64,000 bases of DNA. Source: Chionoecetes opilio (taxonomy: Eukaryota; Arthropoda; Malacostraca; Decapoda; Majidae). Each line of letters starts with the position of its first letter. The stretch's first letter is position 1. A program made the position numbers and the translations under genes. Shown here in pieces: positions 54,904 through 63,300 of the stretch. The stretch lies in contig JACEEZ010003874.1 of the NCBI GenBank assembly GCA_016584305.1, positions 583,784-647,783 of the forward strand, in the 5' to 3' direction. The notes beneath the pieces are model-generated. The model worked only from the letters and a program-made list of their open reading frames with translations, was not told the DNA's origin and made no database searches.

Positions 54904-57106
54904 AGAGAATGGAAAGATAGAAAACTTGACAGAGTTTCTAAGAGTTCTAATTTAAATAAGAAATAAAATAAATTGATATAAGCACACTTACTGGCAGCGT
55001 TCCTGGATGTGCTGACTCAAATAGACCCACTTGAGTGTTGGGTGGCGCCCCATACTCGGTACTGACGCGAGAAAACAGTTTACTGACGGATGTAATTTGA
55101 GCGTGAATTTCAAGTCCGATCACTGGTTCCCATTCACCTCTGAAAAAAAGTAATGATCACTTACAGCAAATTAGATATCAAGCAAATCTCCACATACATA
55201 GAGGAACATACACATGATAATTATGTTACATAAATTACAATAGTGAATCAAGAGAATAATGCCATAGTCTATGAAAGAGCCTAACTAATTGAATTATATT
55301 TTCCATACCTAGCTAAACACAATGAATCAAAGTCTTGCTACAGTTCCTTGCAGCAGTCTGGTCTAGTCTACACTGACATCTGTTCTTTGAAACGTCCTCA
55401 AAGGCCACCAGGGGCAAAGGGCATACCAAAGGGCATCATCAAAATTTGCACCTGTCAATGCATTTAATTCTCCTCTCTTCCAATCATCTCGCTCTCGCAT
55501 CCTTTCTCTCAATAACATACTCCAACACTATCTTGCCACTCAACAATGGATGTGAGAGGCCATGAGAGCATAACTGGTGAAACGAAAGTCAAATAGTTTT
55601 TACAGGTGTCCTGTAGCACACTAAGCAATAGTTTTCACCATTAGCAAAGATAATGATGTTTGACATGGAAATGTTACAGTTTAGTATGCTACAGAACACT
55701 TGACACTCATGTAAATTATTTGACTCCCATTTCACCAGTGGTGCTCTCATGGCCTCCCACATCAGATACGCCACTCATCATTCAATACAACCTACAGTCC
55801 GTGGAAAAACAGTTCAATTAGAGAGAACTGCAACTCCGAAATGCCAGTGGTCGCTGGCAGTTTTAACTCACAATTTGGTGAAAAGTTGGTCAACTTGAAA
55901 GAAAAATATGGGCTTATTCCACTGCACTTAAAACACACAAGTATAATATTAAGAACGATTTTCTTCTATATGTATATTGTATAGAAGCCTGATTCTGTAA
56001 AACATTGTATATAACCAAATAACCAAGCAGGTTATAGTTGAGGAGGCGAGGTAAATGTTACTCTATGATATTATACAGTCAATAACGTATGTTTAGAAGT
56101 TATCTATACCTAGGCAGTCATATTTTCCTGTTATTATTGTGTATCAATCAGATAGAAAGCCTGGAAGTGCAATGAGTCGACGCGTGAAGTGGCAATGTTT
56201 TGATTCAATCTCCCCGCCACAATCTCCCCCCCCCCCACCACTCCCCGCTGCGGCGTGTCGCCTCCACAATTATAACCTACATTGTCGCAGCAACAAGCCG
56301 ATTTTGGCATTCTTTATTCTTCGTTTTTCCAAGGCATTGCTTATTGTATTTTGACAAGCGTTTGCCAGACGCAGCAGTACTGTCTTAGAAAACAGTGTGA
56401 ACATCGCCCAAATTTTACATGCCACAATATACATGTAAAAAATATATTAAGCTTTGCTACTCGAGGCGAGTAATTTGCATTAAATTGCTATTATAGAACG
56501 TTCCATCGTAATGCATGTCATCCATATAATTAGTAGAACAACAGAAGAACTATATTTTTTTGTATTCAGATGCGGTGCATCAATGTTTATCGCGAAATTA
56601 ATTTATGAAAAATATTAGTCGCGGAGCCAAAACACAGTAGACCAACCTTTGAGTTAAAACTGCCAGTGACCACTGGCATTTCTCGAGTTTCAGATCATTG
56701 GAATTACCAGATGATATACAAATATTAACACCAAGCTTCACCAATTAGTCACTACCCAAAAAAATGATTCAAGAAAATACTGGAGTTTTGGGCAGAAAGG
56801 AGTTGACCACGACTCTAAGGTAAATATCCTGGCGATCACTGGCGTCTACACAACTTGGGGAAATCGCCTGGGATGATGCATAGCCTCCCACTATTGCTTT
56901 TCATACTTTCACACCAATTTTCTTGATCTATTATTCTCCTTTTTTCTTCCTTCAGTATCACAAGGAAGTAAAAAGAAGACTGTGAATGGAATTTTGTAGA
57001 CAAAACTTGAATCTACAAAACCTTACCTCTGTGCTGGTGTGTGCTGCAAACTACCACTCAGATGTCCAAACTTATGAAAACTTCTTGCTAGTACTCGGTA
57101 ATTCAT
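31316..57106 (-). CDS. GATB: Glutamyl-tRNA(Gln) amidotransferase subunit B, mitochondrial, spliced
   Basis: GatB of the GatCAB complex binds tRNA and converts Glu-tRNA(Gln) to Gln-tRNA(Gln) in mitochondria, with ammonia supplied by GatA. Coding exons, in order on the - strand: 57106-57027, 55139-54992, 51503-51390, 50995-50823, 47902-47754, 46538-46438, 43692-43558, 42532-42341, 42119-41986, 35557-35431, 32693-32604, 31447-31316. All phases agree: 1575 nt, 524 residues (human about 557). Seen: an Arg-rich, acid-free N terminus fitting a mitochondrial presequence; [21 protein letters not shown]; the family signature [14 protein letters not shown] (about 174-187); [13 protein letters not shown]; and the helical GatB/YqeY tail (about 365-524). 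The gene spans 25.8 kb because of repeats. No canonical poly(A) signal was seen in the 200 bases past the stop. Joins are by eye. Confidence 0.97.
32136..32280. repeat. 48-bp tandem repeat, three copies
   Basis: Unit contains CAGCTGCAAAGGGAGACTAT and AACCTAAGGAAGATCC; three copies with one single-base insertion. In gatB intron 11. Confidence 0.9.
32604..32693 (-). CDS. GATB: GatB coding exon 11
   Basis: Encodes [19 protein letters not shown] and [11 protein letters not shown], the Q.SDE..L...VD.V...... pattern of the GatB tail. Acceptor tattgcag, donor CTG/gtaagca. Confidence 0.95.
33523..33752. mobile_element. MITE with CAGTGGCGTAGCTA termini, copy 1
   Basis: Ends CAGTGGCGTAGCTAGG and TAGCTACGCCACTG are inverted repeats of the hAT-style CAGTGGCG type. 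Interior is G-rich on one side. No clear target duplication could be read. Confidence 0.75.
34541..34789. mobile_element. MITE with CAGTGGCGTAGCTA termini, copy 2
   Basis: Same termini and similar interior (TAGGTATCTATCAATGGGGG) as the copy at 33523, same orientation. It abuts MITE copy 3 of the TTAA family. Confidence 0.75.
34795..34997. mobile_element. TTAA-flanked MITE, copy 3
   Basis: Starts CCCCTTGAGGCCCAAAACG, ends CTGGGCGTGAAGGG, right flank TTAA, left flank TAAA. It lies in opposite orientation to copy 4, 186 bases away. Confidence 0.83.
35184..35387. mobile_element. TTAA-flanked MITE, copy 4 (inverted)
   Basis: Complement of the family consensus, flanks TTAA (35180-35183 and 35388-35391). 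It ends 43 bases from gatB exon 10. Confidence 0.85.
35431..35557 (-). CDS. GATB: GatB coding exon 10
   Basis: Encodes [20 protein letters not shown] and [20 protein letters not shown], matching the tail-domain pattern of L..L..G.IS...A...... Acceptor cttttccag, donor CAG/gtaacag. A MITE starts 43 bases past the donor. Confidence 0.9.
35626..36085. mobile_element. Tigger-like element with internal poly(T) repeats
   Basis: Termini CAGTAAAACCTTCGTATTCG and AATATGAGAGGTTTTACTG, TA on both sides. The inside has five tandem units of a T-tract plus AGGGGTCGAAATTTCCTAGC. Confidence 0.85.
36251..36598. mobile_element. Tigger-like element
   Basis: Left end CAGCTAAGTATTAATTATCC, right end complementary to CAGCCAAATTCCCAACATCC, both TA flanked, both leading into CCGACC. 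Carries a 40-base A run at 36459-36498. Confidence 0.75.
36778..36983. mobile_element. TTAA-flanked MITE, copy 5 (inverted)
   Basis: Begins CCCCTTCACGACCAGATC and ends TGGGCCTCAAGGGG; left flank TTAA, right flank TTAT (degraded). Confidence 0.83.
37022..41637. repeat. 4.6-kb minisatellite of 25- and 28-bp units
   Basis: Core CCTAGATAAAGACTGCAAG, followed either by ACACAA (25 bp) or by AAGACACAA (28 bp). A second variable site reads TGCAAG or TACAAG, a third GATAAAG or GATACAG. The 5' part (before 38200) is rich in 25-bp and shortened units, the middle is nearly pure 28-bp. It fills most of gatB intron 9. Leucine/serine-rich frames on the - strand are artefacts. Confidence 0.98.
41986..42119 (-). 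CDS. GATB: GatB coding exon 9 (helical tail)
   Basis: Encodes [20 protein letters not shown] and [16 protein letters not shown], the start of the GatB/YqeY domain. Donor AG/gtgcagt. A 4.6-kb minisatellite begins 350 bases into the following intron. Confidence 0.93.
42341..42532 (-). CDS. GATB: GatB coding exon 8
   Basis: Starts [20 protein letters not shown], the DYR..PEP.LPP box, and ends [18 protein letters not shown]. Acceptor attctag, donor GTG/gtaagta. Confidence 0.96.
43094..43296. mobile_element. TTAA-flanked MITE, copy 6
   Basis: Flanked by TTAA on both sides; starts CCCCTTGAGACCCAGAATG, ends CTGGGCGTGAAGGGG. In gatB intron 7. Confidence 0.85.
43558..43692 (-). CDS. GATB: GatB coding exon 7
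   Basis: Encodes [20 protein letters not shown] and [18 protein letters not shown], corresponding to the AI.YEI.RQ...L..G..V...T..FD segment. Acceptor tctcacag, donor CAG/gtaactt. Confidence 0.96.
43776..44196. mobile_element. Tigger-like element
   Basis: Termini CAGTAGAGGCTCAATGTAAT and complement of CAGTAGAAGCTCGATTTAAC, TA flanked. 421 bp, no coding frame. Fourteen bases before the U4-like relic. Confidence 0.8.
44211..44261 (+). ncRNA. U4 snRNA-like relic (pseudogene)
   Basis: Over these 51 bases I count about 38 matches to the 5' stem region of animal U4 snRNA as I remember it, including CAGTAGCAGTATC and CCGAGG. Nearly all differences are C-to-T or G-to-A type, as in decay of an old copy. 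Similarity ends after GTGCGAG, so the Sm site and 3' part are missing. Not a working gene. Confidence 0.55.
44421..44766 (+). mobile_element. tRNA-headed SINE, full-length copy
   Basis: Head GGCGGTAGCAGAGTGGTTAG fits a tRNA A box; a degraded B box follows. The body has CCATTAACTCTACCTTCG and GCGCCACCACGGG and the 3' end is (ATAAAAA)n. Other copies: 48740-49133 on the - strand and a fragment at 2490-2650. Confidence 0.82.
45290..45590 (+). mobile_element. LINE C-terminus/3' UTR remnant, family J copy 3
   Basis: Shares CTTTAATCCCTTTCACTGGT, the AGGAGTATC block and the ending CTGCCCTAGGCCAGTCCCTT with the copies at 14500 and 19460. No open frame survives. In gatB intron 6. Confidence 0.65.
46438..46538 (-). 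CDS. GATB: GatB coding exon 6
   Basis: Encodes [19 protein letters not shown] and [13 protein letters not shown], the GS.R.DAN.S and EVKN.NS boxes of GatB. Acceptor taatgaccag, donor TTG/gtaagtc. Confidence 0.97.
47754..47902 (-). CDS. GATB: GatB coding exon 5 (family signature)
   Basis: Encodes [19 protein letters not shown] and [17 protein letters not shown]. The DLNRAG.PL.E run is the GatB family signature. It is more GC-rich than the surrounding introns. Acceptor attttgcag, donor G/gtaagca. Confidence 0.97.
48740..49133 (-). mobile_element. tRNA-headed SINE, - strand copy
   Basis: On the - strand the head reads GGCGGTAGCAGAGTGGTTAG and the B box GAGTTTGATTCCCGC is better preserved than in the 44421 copy. 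Body matches; the tail is an A/T-rich stretch on the left. Confidence 0.82.
49631..50589. mobile_element. Tigger-like element with a known empty site
   Basis: Termini CAGTCAAACCTCGATATAAC and its exact complement, TA at 49629-49630 and 50590-50591. 959 bp, no transposase. The flanks are duplicated near 54628-54780 without the element, where a single TA marks the unfilled target. Confidence 0.93.
50662..50783. repeat. GA microsatellite
   Basis: About 120 bases of (GA)n with CGAG interruptions near the right end, next to gatB exon 4. The matching tract at 54783-54908 lies in the paralogous copy of this intron segment. Confidence 0.97.
50823..50995 (-). CDS. GATB: GatB coding exon 4
   Basis: Encodes [20 protein letters not shown] and [16 protein letters not shown], matching the GYQI.Q and hxLEED.GK.IH motifs. 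Acceptor ctttccag, donor AG/gtgagtg. Confidence 0.97.
51027..51198 (-). mobile_element. CR1/jockey-type LINE 3' end, copy 3
   Basis: Matches 18419-18594 and 20154-20310: GGAAGCTACAAGAGGCCGCG, TGGTAGTTCCTGTTACCTA, ACTACCTGTCTACTGAGTCC. Same strand and same tail end. In gatB intron 3. Confidence 0.75.
51390..51503 (-). CDS. GATB: GatB coding exon 3
   Basis: Encodes [19 protein letters not shown] and [15 protein letters not shown]; the FDRK.YFYPDLP box is diagnostic for GatB. Acceptor tttttacag, donor CCT/gtaggtg. Confidence 0.97.
51533..51690. repeat. CATAACAG/CATAACATC tandem repeat
   Basis: Irregular array of ACAGCATAACATCCATA words in gatB intron 2, beginning 30 bases upstream of the exon 3 acceptor on the gene strand. 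Confidence 0.9.
51877..52244. mobile_element. Tigger-like element
   Basis: Perfect inverted ends CAGGTTGAAGTTCCCAAACT and complement, TA flanked, interior with repeated ACTCGGC words. 368 bp. Confidence 0.87.
52737..54228. repeat. Composite repeat: hairpin head and three tandem CA-bearing blocks
   Basis: The left part has self-complementary words (CCGCCCTCCGGGCGG, GGGCCTTCGGCCC). Then (CCCATTCACTCA)-like simple sequence alternates with a block starting CATCAAGGTTTCCTCAATTC, present at 53142, 53523 and 53942. Each block ends with a T/A-tract, GCGCCACGGGGGGCGGAACC, a (CA)n and ACTTTCGCTT. I cannot name the family; the ending TTATTAATATAGAT recalls retroposon tails. Confidence 0.75.
54628..54780. 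repeat. Duplicate of gatB intron 3 segment (empty insertion site)
   Basis: Nearly identical to 49548-49630 joined to 50590-50661, which flank the 959-bp Tigger-like element. Here the two halves meet as AATGAAAGTACTATTC. It lies in gatB intron 2, so the segment was duplicated between introns before or independent of the insertion. Confidence 0.93.
54783..54908. repeat. GA microsatellite
   Basis: (GA)n with a G-rich start, next to gatB exon 2; partner of the tract at 50662. Confidence 0.97.
54992..55139 (-). CDS. GATB: GatB coding exon 2
   Basis: Encodes [20 protein letters not shown] and [18 protein letters not shown], the conserved start of the GatB catalytic-like domain. Acceptor tttttcag, donor CCA/gtaagtg. 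Confidence 0.97.
55549..55765. repeat. Hairpin element with about 80-base arms
   Basis: 55549-55626 and 55682-55765 are imperfect inverted repeats (GAGGCCATGAGAGCA / TGCTCTCATGGCCTC and ACTGGTGAAA / TTTCACCAGT at the outer parts), with a 55-base loop. No target duplication read. In gatB intron 1. Confidence 0.85.
55829..56692. mobile_element. Terminal-inverted-repeat element, 0.86 kb
   Basis: Left AATGCCAGTGGTCGCTGGCA and right TGCCAGTGACCACTGGCATT are inverted, both continuing into AGTTTTAACTCA and its complement. Each arm is itself palindromic (CCAGTGG...). Interior has no clear coding frame. Superfamily unknown. Confidence 0.75.
57027..57106 (-). CDS. GATB: GatB coding exon 1 (presequence)
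   Basis: Encodes [20 protein letters not shown] and QHTPAQ: basic, hydroxylated, no acidic residues, as expected of a mitochondrial targeting peptide. The exon seems to start at 57121 after acceptor ttctttgcag. Donor AG/gtaaggt. Confidence 0.88.
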
Positions 57107-57115
57107 AATCCTCTA

Positions 57116-57121
57116 TTACAT
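57116..57121 (-). promoter_or_regulatory. Start-stop uORF (ATG TAA) before the GatB start
   Basis: On the - strand the presumed exon begins ATGTAATAGAGG, so an AUG followed at once by UAA lies nine bases ahead of the main ATG at 57106. Such minimal uORFs can hold ribosomes and lower or tune initiation. Only valid if transcripts include this base; the exon edge at 57121 is a predicted acceptor. Confidence 0.45.
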
Positions 57122-58480
57122 CTGCAAAGAAATTCACGTCAAGTCAACATTGCCTTTCATGCTGATTCAATTATTATTGTGTGTGTGAGTTAGGTAAGTA
57201 GTGAAGGATGTGTTGTTTTCATCCATGCTCGTAGGTGTTGTGGACTTGGCATTGGATGAGTTCTCCTTTGAGTGCACTTTGCTTCACCTCAATAAGATGA
57301 GTGATTCAAGACATCCACCCTTAATCTAGAGTCTCATATGAGTCTCAACTGCTTTCAAACTCAGTGGAGCACAGTAAGCAAGCTTAGGTGTACAATGACT
57401 GGCTGTGAACTAGAAATCATAGCAACCTCCTACAAATTCTACGACACTATATAGTTGGAACACTATAACTCTGTAGCCCCAGACAAGGCAGAGAGTTAAT
57501 GATATCAAACTTGGTTAGAGCTGTAAGAGTATATACGTATCAGTTAAAATATTGAAACGTTGTAAGAGGATGAAATTGAGAATTATTGAGTGTGAAAAAC
57601 ACTACAGAGGAATTGTAAATCTTTCGTCAATTATAGAATTCAATTTTTTTGCATGATTCCAATCTTTTTGTCAAAATTCTTCTTATAAAAAAAAATTCTA
57701 TAAAAAAAAAAATTCTTCTATTTTTTGTCAAATTGTAAAAAATTGTAGGTAATAACTATTATGTTTGTTCAGAATGTGCAAATGGGGAAGTGTCTTTAGT
57801 GTTTATGAACAAGCTACTCTGAGTTAAGTGCCACGCCACGTGTTCAGTAAGAGACTTTATGAAAGAAAAAGAGCAACTATGGCTAGGGGCAAAGTGGAAG
57901 GAATCTGCAACATTTAAGGAAATATATAAAGTAAATAAAAAAGCATACTATATAAAAAATATAGTACTAGTTCAAATATTCATCTCTATTCTTATCTTTC
58001 TGTTCTGAAACCTGAACATACAAAACACTGTAATACGACAGTTACATAATCAAAGACTGGGACTGAGATTCCCTAAAAAAAAAGGTTAGAAAGTCAAGGA
58101 CTCCCTGGGTGAGTCCACTAAACTCTCACTCGAGTCACAAATTATATAACCACTTGCTAAAAAAATTCCTTAACTCAGCATGTTCACAACTTGATTGGAC
58201 TGTATTACCTAATGAAATGGATATCTATAGATTCGATTTCCTGTTAGGCAAGATAGGCTTTGATTTCCTACCTTTCTAAAGCAGGTGAGATAACCTCAAA
58301 GGTGATTTAATAAGAACAGCAAGAAAAGCAGGGTCTCAGGACTAGCCCAGGGCCCCTGTGGTACCCCCCTGGTGACAGAAGGAGTCCTGCTATGAACTCT
58401 ATTGATGGACACACACATGGTTAAGTTTAATTACTTAAAACCACTGATCGTGTATTGGTTTAGGTACATTTCTAGAGTCC
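57122..58480. other. Leader intron of gatB, nothing recognised
   Basis: AT-rich sequence with short tandem AAATTCT-like words around 57660-57740. No exon, RNA or terminal-repeat structure seen. Confidence 0.5.
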
Positions 58481-58483
58481 TTT

Positions 58484-59365
58484 CCTGCCCTTATTAGTGG
58501 GTTTTTTCCTCCAGACCTTCACAGATCCTTTTAGGTACTTCTAAAACGTAATTATAAAGTGAGGGAGAGATGCCCCCTTCACCCCTTAAATCAACCACCT
58601 TTTGGACCCCCTCAAAAATATTACTAGTTAACTTAACCTCTCTATAACCTTACCAATAACCTCCGAGCGAGACCTAAGGGCAGGAATGGACTAGAATTTT
58701 ACCAGGTTAGGTTAGTAATTATTTGGTAAAACTCATACAATATTTTCCCGCCCTTATTAGTGGGCTTTTTTTTTCCAGACCTTCACAGATCCCTTCAGAT
58801 ACCTCTAAAACGTAATTATAAAGTGGGGGAGATACAAAAAACAAAAAATACTAACCTTACCTCAATATAACCTAACCTAACCTGGTAAAATTCTAGTTCT
58901 TTCTCGCCCATCGGTCTCGCTAGGAGGTTATTGGTAAGGTTAGGTTAGGTTAGGTTATAGTGAGGTTAGGTTAGTAATATTATTTTAGGGGGTCCAGGGC
59001 GGAGGTAATATAGGGGGGAGGGGGGTTTGAAGGGGGCATCTCTCCCCCATTCAATAATTACGTTTTAGAGGTATCTGAAGGGATCTGTGAAGGTCTGGAG
59101 AAAATAAAACCACTAGTAAGGGCGGGAAAGGACTCAGAATTTTACCCTGTTTTTCTTTCTCCAAACCTTCACAGGTTAGATTAGTAATATTTCCCATATT
59201 ATATTTCTGGGATGTCCAGGGGGGTCGTTTAGGGGGGGAGGGGGCTGAAGGGGGCATATCTCCCCCACTTTATAATTACGTTTTAGAGGTATCTGAAGTG
59301 ATCTGTGAATATCTGGAGGAAAACCCCCCCGTAATAAGGGCGGAGCGAGAAACGACTCTAGAATT
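58484..59365. repeat. Foldback cluster with TTAGG-like core
   Basis: The phrase CTTCACAGATCC followed by TCTAAAACGTAATTATAAAG occurs twice on the + strand (58517, 58779) and twice inverted (about 59058, 59270), with GCCCTTATTAGTGGG and CATCTCTCCCCC companions. Between them are CCTAACCTAACC at 58870 and AGGTTAGGTTAGGTTAGG at 58937. Looks like a nested foldback element. Confidence 0.8.
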
Positions 59366-59695
59366 TTACCGCCATTGTGAGCTTCATCCAAGAATAATGA
59401 TGTCTTTCCAAGGTTTTGCATGGGATGGGGAAGAGATTAACGGGTCGACAGTTAAGAGTGACTGCACGGGTGGCTTCCTTATAATGGGCATTGTGGTCTT
59501 GAGTGTTAGGAGTAGTAAATAGTATAAGGATTATAGCACAAATGTATGGTGATGGTATTTATTTCAGTTCTTTGTGTTTCAGGTATGGTGCCTTTATTGT
59601 AAGGAATAAACTTAAGAATTAAGAAGTGTATCCAGAACGGTCCCCAGGAAGGCACAGTGAGTAAAGGCATAACCAGCGGGACCGAGCTGACTCAC

Positions 59696-59890
59696 CGGCG
59701 CCTCCACCCCTGCTGTGACCTGGCGGGCTGCTTCTAAATGTGGTTGTGGCTTGTATCGCAGTCACAAGGGTGCTGTTGTTCAGGTGCTGTTGTCAGGGCC
59801 ACACTATCAGGTCAGGAGCAGCTGTCCCGCCCTTTGGAGCAGGAAATAAGTGTGGTAATAACGCGGCGGTCGTGTCTCGGAAAGGCTGAC
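59696..59890 (-). other. Candidate noncoding leader exon of gatB
   Basis: On the - strand a GC-richer stretch ends GGAGGCGCCG/gtgagtc, a strong splice donor at 59696, upstream of the presumed acceptor at 57121. No TATA box identified and the left edge is a guess. Based only on donor quality and base composition. Confidence 0.35.
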
Positions 59891-60366
59891 TGACTTTGTT
59901 GACACTTTGACAGGCACTACGCGCTTATTAAAAATTGTATCTATTGTTTTATTTAATGCTTACCATAACATATGTCTCAGAATTATATTAAATTAATAAC
60001 GATGACTATATTTATGATAATAATAATACAAAATATAATAGCATGGCAATAATGTTTCACGGCCTTTTTGACTAAAATCTAAAGTGTGTATTATAATAGT
60101 TATCTGTAGTCATCATTATTAACATCCTTATTGTAGTTTATGACTATAACAATGTCCTCGTTATCTCTGTTCAGCATATACATTACCAAGGCTAAATCAA
60201 GGACGTTTAAAGGCTTCATTTGCAGCTGGGCCCCCAGAATCTCTCGGCCTTGTACATTTCCATGATTGATGCTGTCGCGTGGCCATTCTTGCTATAATAT
60301 TACATTAAGGAAATTATATATAGTTAAAGATGATACTAGAATAAAGTATTATGGGATAATGCAGAA

Positions 60367-60909
60367 CAGCGGTTAACCTGGGGGGCGTGGGTAAATACCT
60401 ACCAAATAAATGGGTAGGGGGGCGTGACCAAGAGAGAAAAAGGAAGAACTGTCAAGTTCCTATTTAAGGTGAAGCTCGGCCTTCGTTTTAACATGAAGCT
60501 CGCTCGCGAGGATGAGCGAAGAAAGTCGCAACAGAGAAGAACGTGTGGGAGAAAAACTCTGCGGTGACGCCTTGTTTCACTAACTACTAGACTTCTATGC
60601 AATAACATTTTTTCATATATCTTTATTACTATCATCATTGTTATTTTTATCAGTATTATTATAGCGCGTAACTTCCTTTAAACGTGATCTAACTAAATAT
60701 TTTGGGTATATACAAGATGTTAATCAATAATTATGTAGGTAGCTACATTAAAAAAAGTTAGTAACACATTTTTTTCAGATTTTCTTTCTTTCTTTCTGAT
60801 TCAGGATTATTTTGAAATATCTTGGTTGAAGAAGTGAAGGGGGGGCATGGAAGCAAGGACCGACTACTAAAGGGGGCGTACGTGGTGGTAAATAGGTTAA
60901 GAAACACTG
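60367..60909. mobile_element. hAT-like nonautonomous element
   Basis: Left end CAGCGGTTAACCTGGGGGGC and right end TAAATAGGTTAAGAAACACTG form imperfect inverted repeats of the hAT type; flanks ATGCAGAA and CTGTAGAG agree at five of eight bases. An open frame crossing the right end (MVEEVKGGHGS...) is not a gene I recognise. Confidence 0.55.
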
Positions 60910-61220
60910 CTGTAGAGGTAGAGGGTACTATAATATATGACCCTGGTAGAGGCTACTGTATAAGGTCAATCGAAGAGGAAGAGCGTGTTTACATTTTCGA
61001 CCCAGAGAAGTTGACACGGAGACCTCTCCTGATGGAAGTATCAGGAAAATACATGACACAGCACCGTATTTCTTTTTTATTATCAATAGCCTTTTTATGA
61101 ACAACACACGGGGCTGGCGAGGCGACTCCCTGCCCGTGTGTCTGATGGGGCGAGGACTGCTACCTTTGCTGTGAGGACGTGTTGCTGGTACTCTTGCCTC
61201 TCGGACCCGTAACATGTAAC

Positions 61221-63296
61221 TTCACTTTCGTAATGTCGTATAGTGTCCTCTTTTGTTAACTTCACTTTCGTAATGTCGTATAGTGTCCTCTTCTGTTAAC
61301 TTCACTTTCGTAATGTCGTATAGTGTCCTCTTCTGTTAACTTCCCTTTCGTAATGTCGTATAGTGTCCTCTTCTGTTAGCTTCACTTTCGTAATGTCGTA
61401 TAGTGTCCTCTTCTGTTAACTTCACTTTCGTAATGTCGTATAGTGTCCTCTTCTGTTAACTTCACTTTCGTAATGTCGTATAGTGTCCTCTTCTGTTAGC
61501 TTCACTTTCGTAATGTCGTATAGTGTCCTCTTCTGTTAACTTCACTTTCGTAATGTCGTATAGTGTCCTCTTCTGTTAGCTTCACTTTCGTAATGTCGTA
61601 TAGTGTCCTCTTCTGTTAGCTTCACTTTCGTAATGTCATATAGTGTCCTCTTCTGTTAGCTTCACTTTCGTAATGTCATATAGTGTCCTCTTCTGTTAAC
61701 TTCACTTTCGTAATGTCGTATAGTGTCCTCTTCTGTTAGCTTCCCTTTCGTAATGTCGTATAGTGTCCTCTTCTGTTAACTTCACTTTCGTAATGTCGTA
61801 TAGTGTCCTCTTCTGTTAACTTCACTTTCGTAATGTCGTATAGTGTCCTCTTCTGTTAGCTTCACTTTCGTAATGTCGTATAGTGTCCTCTTCAGTTAAC
61901 TTCACTTTCGTAATGTCGTATAGTGTCCTCTTCTGTTAACTTCACTTTCGTAATGTCGTATAGTGTCCTCTTCTGTTAACTTCACTTTCGTAATGTCGTA
62001 TAGTGTCCTCTTCTGTTAGCTTCACTTTCGTAATGTCGTATAGTGTCCTCTTCTGTTAGCTTCACTTTCGTAATGTCGTATAGTGTCCTCTTCTGTTAGC
62101 TTCACTTTCGTAATGTCGTATAGTGTCCTCTTCTGTTAACTTCACTTTCGTAATGTCGTATAGTGTCCTCTTCTGTTAACTTCACTTTCGTAATGTCGTA
62201 TAGTGTCCTCTTCTGTTAGCTTCCCTTTCGTAATGTCGTATAGTGTCCTCTTCTGTTAGCTTCACTTTCGTAATGTCGTATAGTGTCCTCTTCTGTTAAC
62301 TTCACTTTCGTAATGTCGTATAGTGTCCTCTTCTGTTAACTTCACTTTCGTAATGTCGTATAGTGTCCTCTTCTGTTAGCTTCACTTTCGTAATGTCGTA
62401 TAGTGTCCTCTTCTGTTAACTTCACTTTCGTAATGTCGTATAGTGTCCTCTTCTGTTAGCTTCACTTTCGTAATGTCGTATAGTGTCCTCTTCTGTTAGC
62501 TTCACTTTCGTAATGTCATATAGTGTCCTCTTCTGTTAGCTTCACTTTCGTAATGTCATATAGTGTCCTCTTCTGTTAACTTCACTTTCGTAATGTCGTA
62601 TAGTGTCCTCTTCTGTTAGCTTCCCTTTCGTAATGTCGTATAGTGTCCTCTTCTGTTAACTTCACTTTCGTAATGTCGTATAGTGTCCTCTTCTGTTAAC
62701 TTCACTTTCGTAATGTCGTATAGTGTCCTCTTCTGTTAGCTTCACTTTCGTAATGTCGTATAGTGTCCTCTTCTGTTAACTTCACTTTCGTAATGTCGTA
62801 TAGTGTCCTCTTCTGTTAACTTCACTTTCGTAATGTCGTATAGTGTCCTCTTCTGTTAACTTCACTTTCGTAATGTCGTATAGTGTCCTCTTCTGTTAGC
62901 TTCACTTTCGTAATGTCGTATAGTGTCCTCTTCTGTTAGCTTCACTTTCGTAATGTCGTATAGTGTCCTCTTCTGTTAGCTTCACTTTCGTAATGTCGTA
63001 TAGTGTCCTCTTCTGTTAACTTCACTTTCGTAATGTCGTATAGTGTCCTCTTCTGTTAACTTCACTTTCGTAATGTCGTATAGTGTCCTCTTCTGTTAGC
63101 TTCACTTTCGTAATGTCGTATAGTGTCCTCTTCTGTTAGCTTCACTTTCGTAATGTCGTATAGTGTCCTCTTCTGTTAACTTCACTTTCGTAATGTCGTA
63201 TAGTGTCCTCTTCTGTTAACTTCACTTTCGTAATGTCGTATAGTGTCCTCTTCTGTTAGCTTCACTTTCGTAATGTCGTATAGTGTCCTCTTCTGT
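61221..63296. repeat. 40-bp satellite, 52 copies, with 880-bp higher-order repeat
   Basis: Unit begins TTCACTTTCGTAATGTCGTA; variable sites are CACT/CCCT, GTCGTA/GTCATA and GTTAAC/GTTAGC. Units 4-25 (61341-62220) and 26-47 (62221-63100) have the same order of variants and differ at one base, T to A at 61894. Units 48-51 begin a third round. Upstream of gatB. Confidence 0.97.
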
Positions 63297-63300
63297 GGTG

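Noticed and set aside
60822..61100. 92-codon frame near the right end of the window
   Set aside because: It begins inside the hAT-like terminus and shows no known domain or splice partners.
61221..63296. Regularly spaced 40-bp repeats resembling a CRISPR array
   Set aside because: Units are head to tail with no unique spacers, and the host is an animal.
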